Of a stretch of 64,000 nucleotides of DNA, positions 25,724-35,454 are shown piece by piece (within the stretch, counting starts at the first letter, position 1; each line of letters begins with the position of its first letter). Position numbers and translations under genes: made by a program. The notes under the pieces are model-generated. The model did not search any database, had not been told where the DNA came from, and was given only the letters and a program-made list of their open reading frames with translations. This DNA comes from Priapulus caudatus (taxonomy: Eukaryota; Priapulida; Priapulimorpha; Priapulimorphida; Priapulidae), in assembly GCF_000485595.1 (NCBI RefSeq), contig NW_014577351.1:237597-301596 (forward strand). Reading direction: 5' to 3'.

Positions 25724-25760
25724 CGTGCGTGCGTGTGTGCCTGCGTGTGACGTGTGTGTG
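25635..25760. repeat. (GT)n / (GCGT)n microsatellite
   Basis: About 80 bases of nearly pure GT followed by GTGCGTGC variants. Downstream to 26740 I see no gene, only AAAGAGCCC-type short repeats at 25820-25930 that echo 24550-24600. Confidence 0.9.
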
Positions 25761-26739
25761 GTGTGTGCGCGCCCCCACGAGTGTGTATTAGCTACTGTGC
25801 TTGTGTGTACATTTGAGGAAACAGCCCTGGAAAAAAGTCGCCCTGGAAAGTGGAAAAAGAGCCCTGAAAATGAAAAAGTAGCCCCCGAAATTTTGGGGTT
25901 TGCAAAAAGAGCCCGGAAAGAGAAAAAATTAATTTGTTCACTGGTACACGCTATACCGGGCTAAATACGTTCTAGTGCGGACTATGTTAGCCTGACAAAT
26001 GAAGGTGGGCCAGGCCTGCTTCAAAGCGTGCCAAGTTATCCCGCATTAAATTGTGTGTACGCAATTCAAGGCTAGGCACGGGCTAAATTTCGATATACGC
26101 ATGCACATAGCCTCAATTGTTTAGGTCACATAAATGTATAGTAGCGTGTGAAATTGTGTCTGAAATTTTGTTTTTGATCTTCACTTCACTGGTCTAATTC
26201 CAGTTTCAGCTTCTCCTGTCCATCCAATCACTTGTTAATTCTTCTTCTTCTGTTATTACAACAATACAGTATAAACCAGAATAATGCCATCAGTGGTGCT
26301 GTTGTTTATCTGGCACTGCAGTCTGCTGATCGAGTGACGTAACATAACAAGCTAAACTGAGTAGGTATGCAGTCAACCCGTGGTAACTTAGCCCGGTTGA
26401 GCACGGTTGTGTCTGTACGCTGCAATTTTGCATGCGCCTGGGCCCGGGCCTCGCCCAAACTAGTGTGATGTAGGACCAACTTTTGCAGACTGTACGGGCC
26501 ATCAGTCTAAGAGTCAGTCTTAGTGAGGGCCACATTCAATGTCATCGACCATGTCACTTGATGGAGTGACATATTGCCATTGCCATTTGGGGACTGGGCA
26601 TCATTTGTCGTCACTGAATTTGTATAAATCCTCTCACACATAATTGCACTCGTATATTTGAACATTAAATGTTAAGCAATTACTTCCTGAACTTTACCTT
26701 TCCTTAACCATATAACTATATCTGAAACTGTTGTTAGAG

Positions 26740-27150
26740 GTTAGACTTTACACGCCTGCGGCAACTGTACTCAGGCTATAGTACTAGAGCTACGCACCGC
26801 CTAGCCACATGTTCCCTTCTCGCTTAACACTACGTTGGCGTCCTACGACGTGTAACAGCGTGTCTGGTCGGTTTACGCACCGCCTAGCTCTAGTACTATA
26901 GCCCGCGTACAGTAACTGCGGCCCTGCGGCAACTGTAGCCGTAGGCGTAAGCCTACGCGGGCTATAGTCCTAGAGCTACGCACCACCTAGCCACAAGTTC
27001 CCATCCCGCTTAACACTACGTGGCGAGAGGCCACCGCCGTGTAACTAGTCGGAGAGCCTGGTCGGTTTACGCACCACCTAGCTCTAGTACTATGGCACGC
27101 GAGTTTATCGAACGCGGGCTATAGTCCTAGAGCTACGCACCACCCGGCTG
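26740..27150. repeat. Two tandem ~200-bp units each with inverted termini
   Basis: GGCTATAGTACTAGAGCTACG at 26773 and GGGCTATAGTCCTAGAGCTA at 26958 head two similar units. Each contains GTTCCC..CGCTTAACACTACG and GGTCGGTTTACGCACC. Each unit ends with the complement of its start (CTAGCTCTAGTACTAT). A third head lies at 27117. The structure suggests a tandemly duplicated hairpin element. Confidence 0.7.
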
Positions 27151-27669
27151 AGGAGGGCCTAAACGTTTTTGCTTTTTTCTATTGTCGTAACGTAATAGTG
27201 GTCATAATTTTGAAGGCTTACTTCGGCCATTCTGATTCTGCAACACAAACCACAACAAAACAAGAACGTCTAGTCCGAACTAAACCACAGAACATGTACA
27301 GACTATACGTTCTGGAAACAAACCAGAGCAAACCACAGACTAATGCATGCAGCGCCCTCTTCGTACAACTCGGGAATGAGCCAGAGCGAGAGCGCCATCT
27401 GTCGTTGAGTTTGCGTGCGAACAGTCGCACGGTCGCACCTGTGGGTCGCACGAGCGCTTCACATTGCGGCTTCACATTATAGTGAGCATGTGATCATATG
27501 AGATATGTGAGCATGTTGGAGTGTATTAAGATATAAAAAATGTAATTAATATAATTATTAATAATATCAGGAGTAGGCTAAATTAAACAAAGTGTTTTGT
27601 TTTTAATTATTCCTATTAGACTATTAGACTATTTCCGTAGACTCCTATTATTTTTATTTATTTTCCGAT

Positions 27670-28205
27670 CAACAGGTATTATATCTAAATTAAGACACTA
27701 TATTCCACAAGAGTTGCTTCGCACTATTTACTATGCCCTGGTCTATCCCTATCTAATCTATGCGGTCTTGACTTGGGGTACAGCTAACAAAACCACTTTA
27801 AAACCACTACAAACTATTCAAAACAAAATTGTTAAACTTATCAAATTTGCCAACTGGAGGGATCATGCAACCCCTTACTTTTATGAATTGCAACTGCTTA
27901 AACAAATCGACATTTATAATTTAGAGCTAGGTAAATTTATGTTTAAATTCAATGCAGGTATTCTCCCTGAATTATTCTGTAATTATTTTAGAAGAATTTC
28001 AGACTCTCATCATTACCAGACAAGAGCAGCAACTAACAATTTATACTTTACTCCTAGAGTATCAACAAATACTGGTTTTAAATCCATTAAATCGGCTGGT
28101 GTTAAACTTTGGAACGCCTTATCTGAAATTAACAAATCACGTACTATTAAACAGTTCAGCTATAAATATAAATTCAACATGCTACAACAGTATATCTCTT
28201 TATGA
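27670..28205 (+). pseudogene. 5'-truncated non-LTR retrotransposon (jockey/CR1-like RT C-terminus)
   Basis: An open frame of about 178 codons contains the C-terminal RT motifs YYALVYPYLIYAVLTWGTA, LQTIQNKIVKLI, TPYFYELQLLKQIDIYNL, KFMFKFNAGILPELF and KLWNALSEI, ending TAA. This pattern is typical of the region after the RT palm in CR1/L2/jockey-group LINEs. The palm itself (YADD region) and the endonuclease are absent, so it is a dead-on-arrival copy. The AT-rich region 28206-28800 is its probable 3' untranslated region. Confidence 0.85.
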
Positions 28206-28549
28206 CGAACATATCTGGGTCGGGATTAACTAGTTCTCTATGTTTATCATGATGTCATTTCTAGTTATTTTACGCGATTGTTGTAACACTCTGGCATGTA
28301 ATTGCTATTTTTCAAATATTACTTCTACAAGATATTTATTTCTTTCTTCTAAATGCATGTTTAAATGCAGAACTATTTCCTAGACTATTTTTCATCTAGT
28401 AATATATGCTAATGAAGTTACACTTTTTTACATAGCATTTAGTTGAGTGTGGTAATGATTTGACAAAATGTATTGCTCGCAATCTGAACTTGTTAGCTTG
28501 TTGTTGTTTTTTGATCTGTAAATTGCTAGCTTTCCTATAAATTGTTATA

Positions 28550-28800
28550 TACATTCATTGTTATATATATTTAGGATTTCTTCAATTTTTCTATTGTTTA
28601 TATTTAAATATGGTTTTGCACTGAATGCTGCTTTACATTTATATGTATTGTTTGTCAGTTTTGTTTTGTTTTTTTACTCAATTGTTACAGTTAATATCAG
28701 GTTTCATTTGTCAAGTCAAATGTATGTTATTATAGATGTTGCGTATGGCTAAATGTTATAATTGCAATTTTGTTCAAATGCCTTTTTCATAAAACTTCCG
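28550..28800 (+). repeat. LINE 3'-region repeat, copy 1
   Basis: The segment starting TTGTTATATATATTTAGGAT and ending CATAAAACTTCCGAG is repeated at 30580-30836 with about 95 percent identity by eye. Here it follows the LINE reading frame, so it is most likely that element's 3' end. Confidence 0.85.
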
Positions 28801-28807
28801 AGTTAAT

Positions 28808-29432
28808 CCTTAAAGCCTCGGTCACAACGAGCCCACGACGCATTTGTGCCACGACACGACAGAAAATGTGGGCAAATCGTAGGTCATCGGGGGTCGTCGC
28901 AAGACAGTCCTGCAAAATTTTGAGCATCGTGGCACCGACTTGCCGTCGTGAGGCAAAATTAAACATGCACCTTTTTTGTTCCACGATTTTTTGTGGTATC
29001 TATGTCTTCTGGTTGTCGTGAGACTGTTCTACGAGAGTCTTGCGACTGTCGTGCGATAATACGTCGTTATATAGTCGGGAGACGGACGCGCGAGCGTCCC
29101 ACGAGTGACCCGAGTGACCCACGACTGTTGTGCGACAGTCGCACGACTGTAGCACGCGCATCCCACGAGTGAACCACGACCTGTTTACGTGAAAAACAAC
29201 CCCCGACAATGCCCGACAACTCACGACTGTCTCACGACTGACTTGCGACACACCCACGACATATCTTTTTTTTCTGTCGCGTCCCCATCGCCAAACCATC
29301 TTTAATGTGTCGTAGCCATTGTGACCACTCGAAATACATTTCGGGCATGTTGCAAGATCTGGCCACGACAAATATTTTATGGGTCTACCACGATAAAATT
29401 TCGTACGATCTGTTGTGACCCGGGCGTAACTA
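28808..29432. mobile_element. Possible MITE rich in CACGAC/GTCGTG words
   Basis: Ends GCCTCGGTCACAACG and the complement of TGTTGTGACCCGGGC are a loose inverted match. The interior is packed with CACGAC, GTCGTG and GCGACAGTCG words in both orientations. No target duplication could be fixed, so the boundaries are approximate. Confidence 0.4.
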
Positions 29433-30310
29433 CCAAGCGACATGCAGCGACCAAAAAACACTGACATATATAGGGGTCCTGGGCACGTCCAGAAATTCAA
29501 CGCGTGTGATAGAATTGTTAAATTGCTCGGTGAGGATCTATTCGTCAATCGATCTTTTCGATGATGACCGGGTAATTTGCATGTAGTTTATTTATTATTT
29601 ATTTATTTTTTATAACAACGCTCATATATATTTTTGTATTATCCGATCGTATTGTCATTCATGGTTCAAGTCTTGAATCATCTTGTAACTAACTGTAGTT
29701 AGTGGAGTGGCTGACTTGAAGACTGTATATAGTCAATTCGTCCTCCCTCGCTGTATTTATTTAAAAAAACTTGTTGTGATATAACAATGTAATATAGCCT
29801 ACTTGAAAGAATAAATAAATTTCAAAATCTAAAATCTAAATCTATTCTAATCTGCCTGCAGTGACACTATCGTGCATATATTTCAATAGTATCATAGTCA
29901 TATTGATATTGTCATCCTAGCATTTTGTTCACCGTGAAAATGACGTGTCTTCTGTACATGGATTTGTATCTGAATTACATGCAATAATTTAATAATAATA
30001 ATAATAATAACTAAAGCAGAAAAAGCAACCAGTGTGCTTACTTTTATAAATTAGAATGTGTAGGTAAGATGTATGAATTTAAGGTGTAATGTGAAGTTTA
30101 ATATATGGCGCGTCACTCATTGTAGCAAAACAACACTTGATTGATAATAATTGTTGATTGTAAAAATGTTCATTTAGCAATCCTACTGCATCATTCTCAG
30201 TAGAGCAATGCATATTACCTTGATGTAATCGATTCGTTGATATCCTCAAGGTCACCAGGCTCATGTGGACCGCAATACAAAATATACATTATGCAGGTCC
30301 CAAATATATA

Positions 30311-30435
30311 TCAGGAGCTAATAATGACAAATTTGTCATTATTAGCTTTTAATTTTGTCATCATTAAATTTTTTATATTTGATTATAATCATCATTATTT
30401 AATTTTGTCATTATTAAATTTGTCATTATTAGCTC

Positions 30436-30439
<4 letters not shown>
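30311..30439. mobile_element. 129-bp TCAGGAGC-type miniature inverted-repeat element
   Basis: TCAGGAGCTAATAATGACAA at the left and its complement TTGTCATTATTAGCTCCTGA at the right enclose an AT-rich core that repeats TGTCATTATTA. It is embedded in TA repeats, so the target duplication is unresolved. Confidence 0.8.
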
Positions 30440-30479
<40 letters not shown>

Positions 30480-30526
30480 CTATATATATATATATACATA
30501 TATATAATATATCTATATTATATATA
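30440..30526. repeat. (TA)n tract up to assembly gap
   Basis: Nearly pure TA runs immediately left of ten N at 30527-30536. The gap size is probably nominal. Confidence 0.9.
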
Positions 30527-30536
30527 NNNNNNNNNN
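30527..30536. other. Assembly gap (10 N)
   Basis: Ten undetermined bases lie inside TA-rich DNA. The duplicated LINE 3' segment lies either side of this point (28550-28800 and 30580-30836), so local collapse or misjoin is possible. Confidence 0.95.
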
Positions 30537-30579
30537 AATAATGGATAATATATATATAAATTGTTATATATATTTTATC

Positions 30580-30960
30580 CATTCATTGTTATATATATTT
30601 AGGATTTCTTCAATTTTTCTATTGTTTATATTTGAATATGGTTTTGCACTGAATGCTGCTTTACATTTATAGCCCCTATGTATTGTTTGTCAGTTTTGTT
30701 TAGTTTTTTTACTCAATTGTTACAGTTAATATCAGGTTTCATTTGTCAAGTCAAATGTATGTTATTATAGATGTTGCGTATGGCCAAATGTTATAATTGC
30801 AATTTTGTTCAAATGCCTTTTTCATAAAACTTCCGAGGTATTCCTTTCCGAGGTATTACTTGGCGATTATGTATCGTTCGCAAACTTGACTTGTTATAGC
30901 TTGTTGTTGTTGTTTTTTGATCTTTATAATTGCTTGCATTTCGATATGCTCATTTATTGA
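30580..30960 (+). repeat. LINE 3'-region repeat, copy 2, segment order changed
   Basis: 30580-30836 matches 28550-28800. It is followed at about 30866-30935 by a segment (GTTCGCAAACTTGACTTG...TTTTTTGATCT) matching 28470-28530, which in copy 1 precedes the shared block. No reading frame accompanies this copy. Confidence 0.75.
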
Positions 30961-31309
30961 CTTTGATTATAATATATGATATAATATATGATATAATATA
31001 TAATATATGATTATAATATAATACTGTCGTAGGACGTTCCCGCGGTCGCGTGCGCCTTGCCGCAGAACTGCGCGCAAGATCTGCGCTCAGCGCTTCGAAT
31101 CAACACCTCCTTTCGCCAACGCTTCTCTAGTATCCCGTCTCATCTGGATGACCGTATGGTCTTTTCACCATCCCTTCGCGGTATTGTTTTCTTATTTGCC
31201 TTGTTAATTCTTGTTTTATGTTGTAAGCGAAAAATAAAACTGTTATATCTTATATCTTATATCTTATACTAGGATATAGTTGATATAATCACTCTCAGCA
31301 TAAAAACCC

Positions 31310-31472
31310 GTCGTTCACGTGAACACAGTTGTTCACGAAAATCTGTGTGCAGTTAGTCATGAATTCTCGCCGTTCACGTGAACACCGTCCTTGATGAATT
31401 CCCGCCGTTCACATGAACACCATCGTTCACGTATAGATTGCCGTTCATGAAATCCCATCGTTCACGTGAACC
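31310..31472. repeat. Cluster of GTTCACGTGAAC palindromes
   Basis: The 12-bp perfect palindrome GTTCACGTGAAC occurs at about 31312, 31372 and 31459. GTTCACATGAAC occurs near 31407, plus partial copies (GTTCACGTATAG, GTTCACGAAAAT). The cluster ends 9 bp before the splice acceptor of the next exon-like segment. Confidence 0.7.
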
Positions 31473-31480
31473 TCTTGCAG

Positions 31481-32925
31481 ACGTTCCGCAGAGCGTACAA
31501 CCGAGCGAAGTTCAACGTTGGCTAGTAGCAGCGAGGCGCTGCGCAGTTCGACTCCTACAGCTGCCTCGTGTGTCACGATGTCAACCTGCTGTCGATGGAC
31601 AGCCGCAACCTGTACGCGTGCTCGCGGCAGCCTCATCACATGTCCAGCTCCCTCGCCACGTTCCGCTTCAAGTGAGTGGCCGTGCCTTACGTGACGGGGG
31701 ACGCGCGAGATCTACCGTAACTTCGGGGGTGCGCGCCGGTCCCGGAATAGCCGCAAAGTCCCGCTGTCTTGAAATTACATTTACAGCAGTATGGATGCAT
31801 GAGATTTGCTGCGGAGCAGGGGGTGCTGCCGGGTCCCGAAAGAATCGCAATGTCCTGTGGTCATAAGATGACATTTTCTAGGTGTGGAGAGTCCTGGAAA
31901 ATAGCCTACGGTCCTGGAAAGTCCTAGACAGCAGAATATATATATTACTTCCAGAAAATTCTTGAAATCAAGCTCGTGTATCTGGGCTGCGAGGCAACAA
32001 ATTTAGCTTCGTGCTAGCATTTGTTAACTGGTCGCTGATTAAGTGATGTGAGCCACAAAAGATTGTATTTGGATGATATATTGTGGTCATGGAAAATGTA
32101 CATTTTAATTCATGAAAAACTCGTGGAGCCTTAGTTATCCAGACTAGTAGATGTGAATTGCATATGGAGCTCTGTAACAGTGGAGAAACGTGTTGAACGA
32201 TCACTCTGTTCAAGCGTGTATATATAAATAATTTTATATAAAATACTGCCTGTGTTTCGCATGGATGGTGTATATGGTATGTCTAGTACTGATGATGTAA
32301 TCTCTGCTATTCGGATTTATTTTTACAATTTTATTTACCCCTTTACTTTAGTTCTGCCATCCTATTCCGCCGTGGTGAAGACTGCCTGCAAATATACTAC
32401 GTAAAAGAGATGTAGGGAAAGTAAGGAAACTGTTAAGTTTTGTATTTTACGGTCTCGCTCATTATTTTACTCATATCATTATCATATATCATGCTAATCA
32501 GGTACGTAAAGCTTTTATTTATTAATATATTCGTCTGGTGTTTCAGTCTACCTTACATGAAGTTGTTCGGTGGAGCAATCGCAATCTCGGTGGAACAATT
32601 CAAGACCCACAGTGGCTTTGCTAATAAATTCTTCGACTGGGGTGGGGAGGATGACGATACGTATGAGAGGCAAGTAGATTGATATTCGTTATGTGGGTTG
32701 TGTGCGTATTTTTGTCCATTTAAATTTTATTTTCTAACGTTCCTAATTTTATTCTGTTATTTAGATATCTCGGACGTCCACAGTACGGACATTAGAAATT
32801 TGCAATAATAAAGAAAAATAAAAAATAAAAAAGTGTTTTCCCGCAGGGCATTTGACCCTGCAACGCATCTCAGTACCCGCCCCTATGGGACGTGGCCATT
32901 CCGCATTAAATTTTCTGTTGTGTGA
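31481..32925 (+). pseudogene. Beta-1,4-galactosyltransferase-like exons with in-frame stops
   Basis: Three exon-like blocks in compatible phase: 31481-31671, 32547-32669, 32847-32925. Block 1 reads FRRAYNRAKFNVG, then TAG TAG, then about ten codons later SCLVCHDVNLLSMDSRNLYAC. Block 2 reads NLPYMKLFGGAIAIS...FFDWGGEDDDTYER. Block 3 reads THLSTRPYGTW and stops at TGA. FNVG, HDVD, LPY..LFGG and WGGEDDD are beta-4-GalT hallmarks. The enzymes transfer Gal or GalNAc in the Golgi using Mn2+. Here the DVD metal motif reads DVN. The +1 frame across the stops reads SSSEALR, like the family's EALK, suggesting paired indels. The intron after block 2 has a GC donor (gcaagt). N-terminal exons, the membrane anchor and the last 50 or so residues are missing. 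Relic preferred; sequencing indels are the alternative. Confidence 0.8.
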
Positions 32926-33060
32926 TGGCCTAATGGTAAGTGACAAGGTGATCAGCTCAGTAAGATCACATATATATATCTGCCTCAATAATGTCGATTA
33001 TCTCCATCCTTTAAAAGCTTACGGGATAGTGATGAACACTATTGTTGCCATCTTACGAAC
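32926..33060. other. Short unique stretch, nothing recognised
   Basis: No continuation of the galactosyltransferase-like frame is seen beyond the TGA at 32923-32925. Confidence 0.4.
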
Positions 33061-33062
33061 AG

Positions 33063-33101
<39 letters not shown>

Positions 33102-33278
33102 CGCGCAGACCCACGCGTTACGCACACACGCACGCGCAGACACGCAGACGTACACGGGCACACACGCACACGCACACGCGGACACGCGCACGCACACGTA
33201 CACGCACACATGCACACACGCACACGCACACGTGTACACACGCACACACGCCACGCACACAGATAGGCCTACACACGC

Positions 33279-33333
<55 letters not shown>

Positions 33334-33360
33334 ATATAAAATATATAATTATATATATAT
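33061..33360. repeat. (CA)n, CGCA-rich and (TA)n microsatellites
   Basis: Pure CA at 33061-33100 leads into CGCACACGCA variants to 33265 and TA runs at 33280-33355. A smaller GTGCGTGC cluster follows at 33525-33635. Confidence 0.9.
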
Positions 33361-33804
33361 ATTTATTACGCCACCAGATTACTTAAATTCAATAATTGTA
33401 ATGGCGATATCAAATAACCTAATTGGTTGTGACTACAAATAGCACAAAAATGCATTGTACTTTACACTGCAAAAAATGTTAAGAATAAGAAATAGTGTAT
33501 GACGTGTGAGAATTATGTACTCGCCACACACACGCGCACGCACGCGTGTGCGCACGGGTGCGCGCGCGTGTGTGCAGTTTGAGTGCGTGCGTGCGTGCAT
33601 GAGCACCTGCGTGCGTACGTGCGTGAGTGTGTTTGTGTTGAATGCCCCCCCCTAGAATTCTCTCTTGCCGTAGGGGTCGAATGTAAGCACGCAGCGTATA
33701 GTAGTAGCAACGCAGTAGTATATACAGCGTGTTAATTGCTCTAAAGCAAGGACACTTTACACCACCTCGCCCAACTGCGCTGATGTTCACGGTCATGCAT
33801 GCAG

Positions 33805-33890
33805 AGCCAAGGAGGTTAGGTGCTGCGCATGACGGATCGAACCCACGGCGAGGTTGAACAATAAACACTTGGCTACCTTGACCATGGTAA
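33805..33890 (-). other. tRNA-like (SINE head) sequence
   Basis: On the minus strand GGTAGCCAAGTGTTTATTG resembles a pol III A box and GGGTTCGATCC is a perfect B box about 40 bases further on. Acceptor and anticodon stems do not close. It is a degenerate tRNA-derived element rather than a functional tRNA. Confidence 0.5.
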
Positions 33891-34048
33891 TTCTACGCTG
33901 ATAGCCACACACAAAATAAAAAATAAATAAAAAAAGTCAACACAGTGAATTCCATTAATGTCCAGATTACAGTAAATTAAACGGCACACACATACGGGAC
34001 GTGTAACGGACATTGTAGAGGTGTGGCGCATCGGTGTAAACAATGATA

Positions 34049-34112
34049 TCAAGAACCTTCTCAATACGCTCTTGATGATATCAGGAGTGTATCAATATTG
34101 ATACGCTCTTGA
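34049..34112. mobile_element. Two miniature TCAAGAGC-type palindromes in tandem with TGATA duplications
   Basis: TGATA occurs at 34044-34048, 34076-34080 and 34113-34117. Between the first two is a 27-bp unit starting TCAAGAACC and ending CGCTCTTGA. Between the second and third is a 32-bp palindromic unit TCAGGAGTGTATCAA...GCTCTTGA. Both have the termini of the larger elements at 43502 and 54963, and the 5-bp spacing matches their target duplications. Confidence 0.75.
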
Positions 34113-34117
34113 TGATA

Positions 34118-35233
34118 TCCCTATCGTCATTCTCTCCGCCTTCTCTCTCTTCCCCCTCCCCCTTTCTCTCTCCCTCCATCTCCCACCCTTTCTCACCCTC
34201 TCTGTCTGTTTGTCTGTGTTTCTAACTATAAGGAAACCAACGGTTCATAGAAAATTCTGCCTATCCAGGGCCGTAGCCTGCGGGGGGGGGGGGCAGCTGC
34301 CCCCCTAGATTTTGAAGCCAAAAAAAAAAAAAAATTTATCTACTAAAAAAGAATTGTCGTAGTCAGAATGAATGATGACATGTACTCAAAAGTGCCTGAA
34401 ATACCATCTCCTGCCATCTACATTTTCAAGATTTGCTGTGGGAGGACATCCCCCCCCCCCGTTTCTCACTCCCTCCTTGAAATCCTGGATCCGCCGCTCC
34501 CTCCCCTAGGAATTTGCCCAGCCTACGGCCCTGCTGTCACTGTCTTTTTATGTTCATAGAAATGTTGAGAATTCTAGTGATTTAATGGCCATGTGCTCAT
34601 CTTGACACCCCTCTCTATTCGATCGTGCATGAACGCTACTTTTCATGTTAGCAACTCGTCCGGAACGACATGCACTATCAGTGTTGTAGTCAGCTGCTGG
34701 CATGCTACCGGTTATGCAGAACAGTGCCATAATATGTCGGTGATGTTTACATGCAATTTCTCTATCTTCACAATACGCTAACACCCTGCGAATGGTAATA
34801 AATGTGAAAGCACGCTGGGATTGCTGACTAGTGTTGTACGCTCCGATGTTTCAGGACGCTTAATTTACACCTAACAGGAATAATTATGGTAAGTAAACAG
34901 CTATCTGTAGCAATGTAAACAACATTGAAATCAATGAATTTGTATTTGATAATATCGTGTAACAGTCTAAGGCTCCAGACGGCTCCATGCTATGTTACGC
35001 TCCTTCTTCGTAATCCATGCCACTGGTTTAGCTATAAGGTGTAGTGCTATCTTTCGGAAGTTGAAAATTTTAACTAATTCATACCGTTAATATTAACCGT
35101 ACAATTCAGTTCAACCGTAGCGTTATTGTTTGGATACGCCGGAAAATGATTTCTATTTAGTTTATGTAATTGTGATCAGTTAGAATCCACCTATATTCTT
35201 GGTACAGTAATGACAGCAAGGATGGGGGTGAAA
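34118..35233. other. Intergenic DNA, nothing firm
   Basis: A TCTC-rich stretch lies at 34130-34215 and an A-rich or G-rich repeat remnant with poly-G and poly-A runs at 34280-34335. No protein-like frame. Confidence 0.45.
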
Positions 35234-35390
35234 CTCCATTAGGAGTGTTCCCAACTTTAATGTCATTAATGGTTATATGGTTATATGGTTATGTTATAGG
35301 TTAGGGTTAGGGTTAGGGTTAGGATTAGGATTATCAATCATTAATCATTAATGATTAATGATATCAAAGTTGGGAACACTCCTAATGGAG
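35234..35390. mobile_element. 157-bp MITE containing telomeric repeats
   Basis: The ends CTCCATTAGGAGTGTTCCCA and its complement enclose an inverted AACTTT..TCATTAATG block and a core of four to six TTAGGG/TTAGGA hexamers (35296-35332). It ends about 65 bases before the preferred protease start codon, so it lies in the promoter or 5' leader. Confidence 0.75.
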
Positions 35391-35454
35391 CGTTAGCCAA
35401 AAATCCAGCAATAGTGTGTTTTGGACATTAATTTACATACGTATTATAGTTAAA

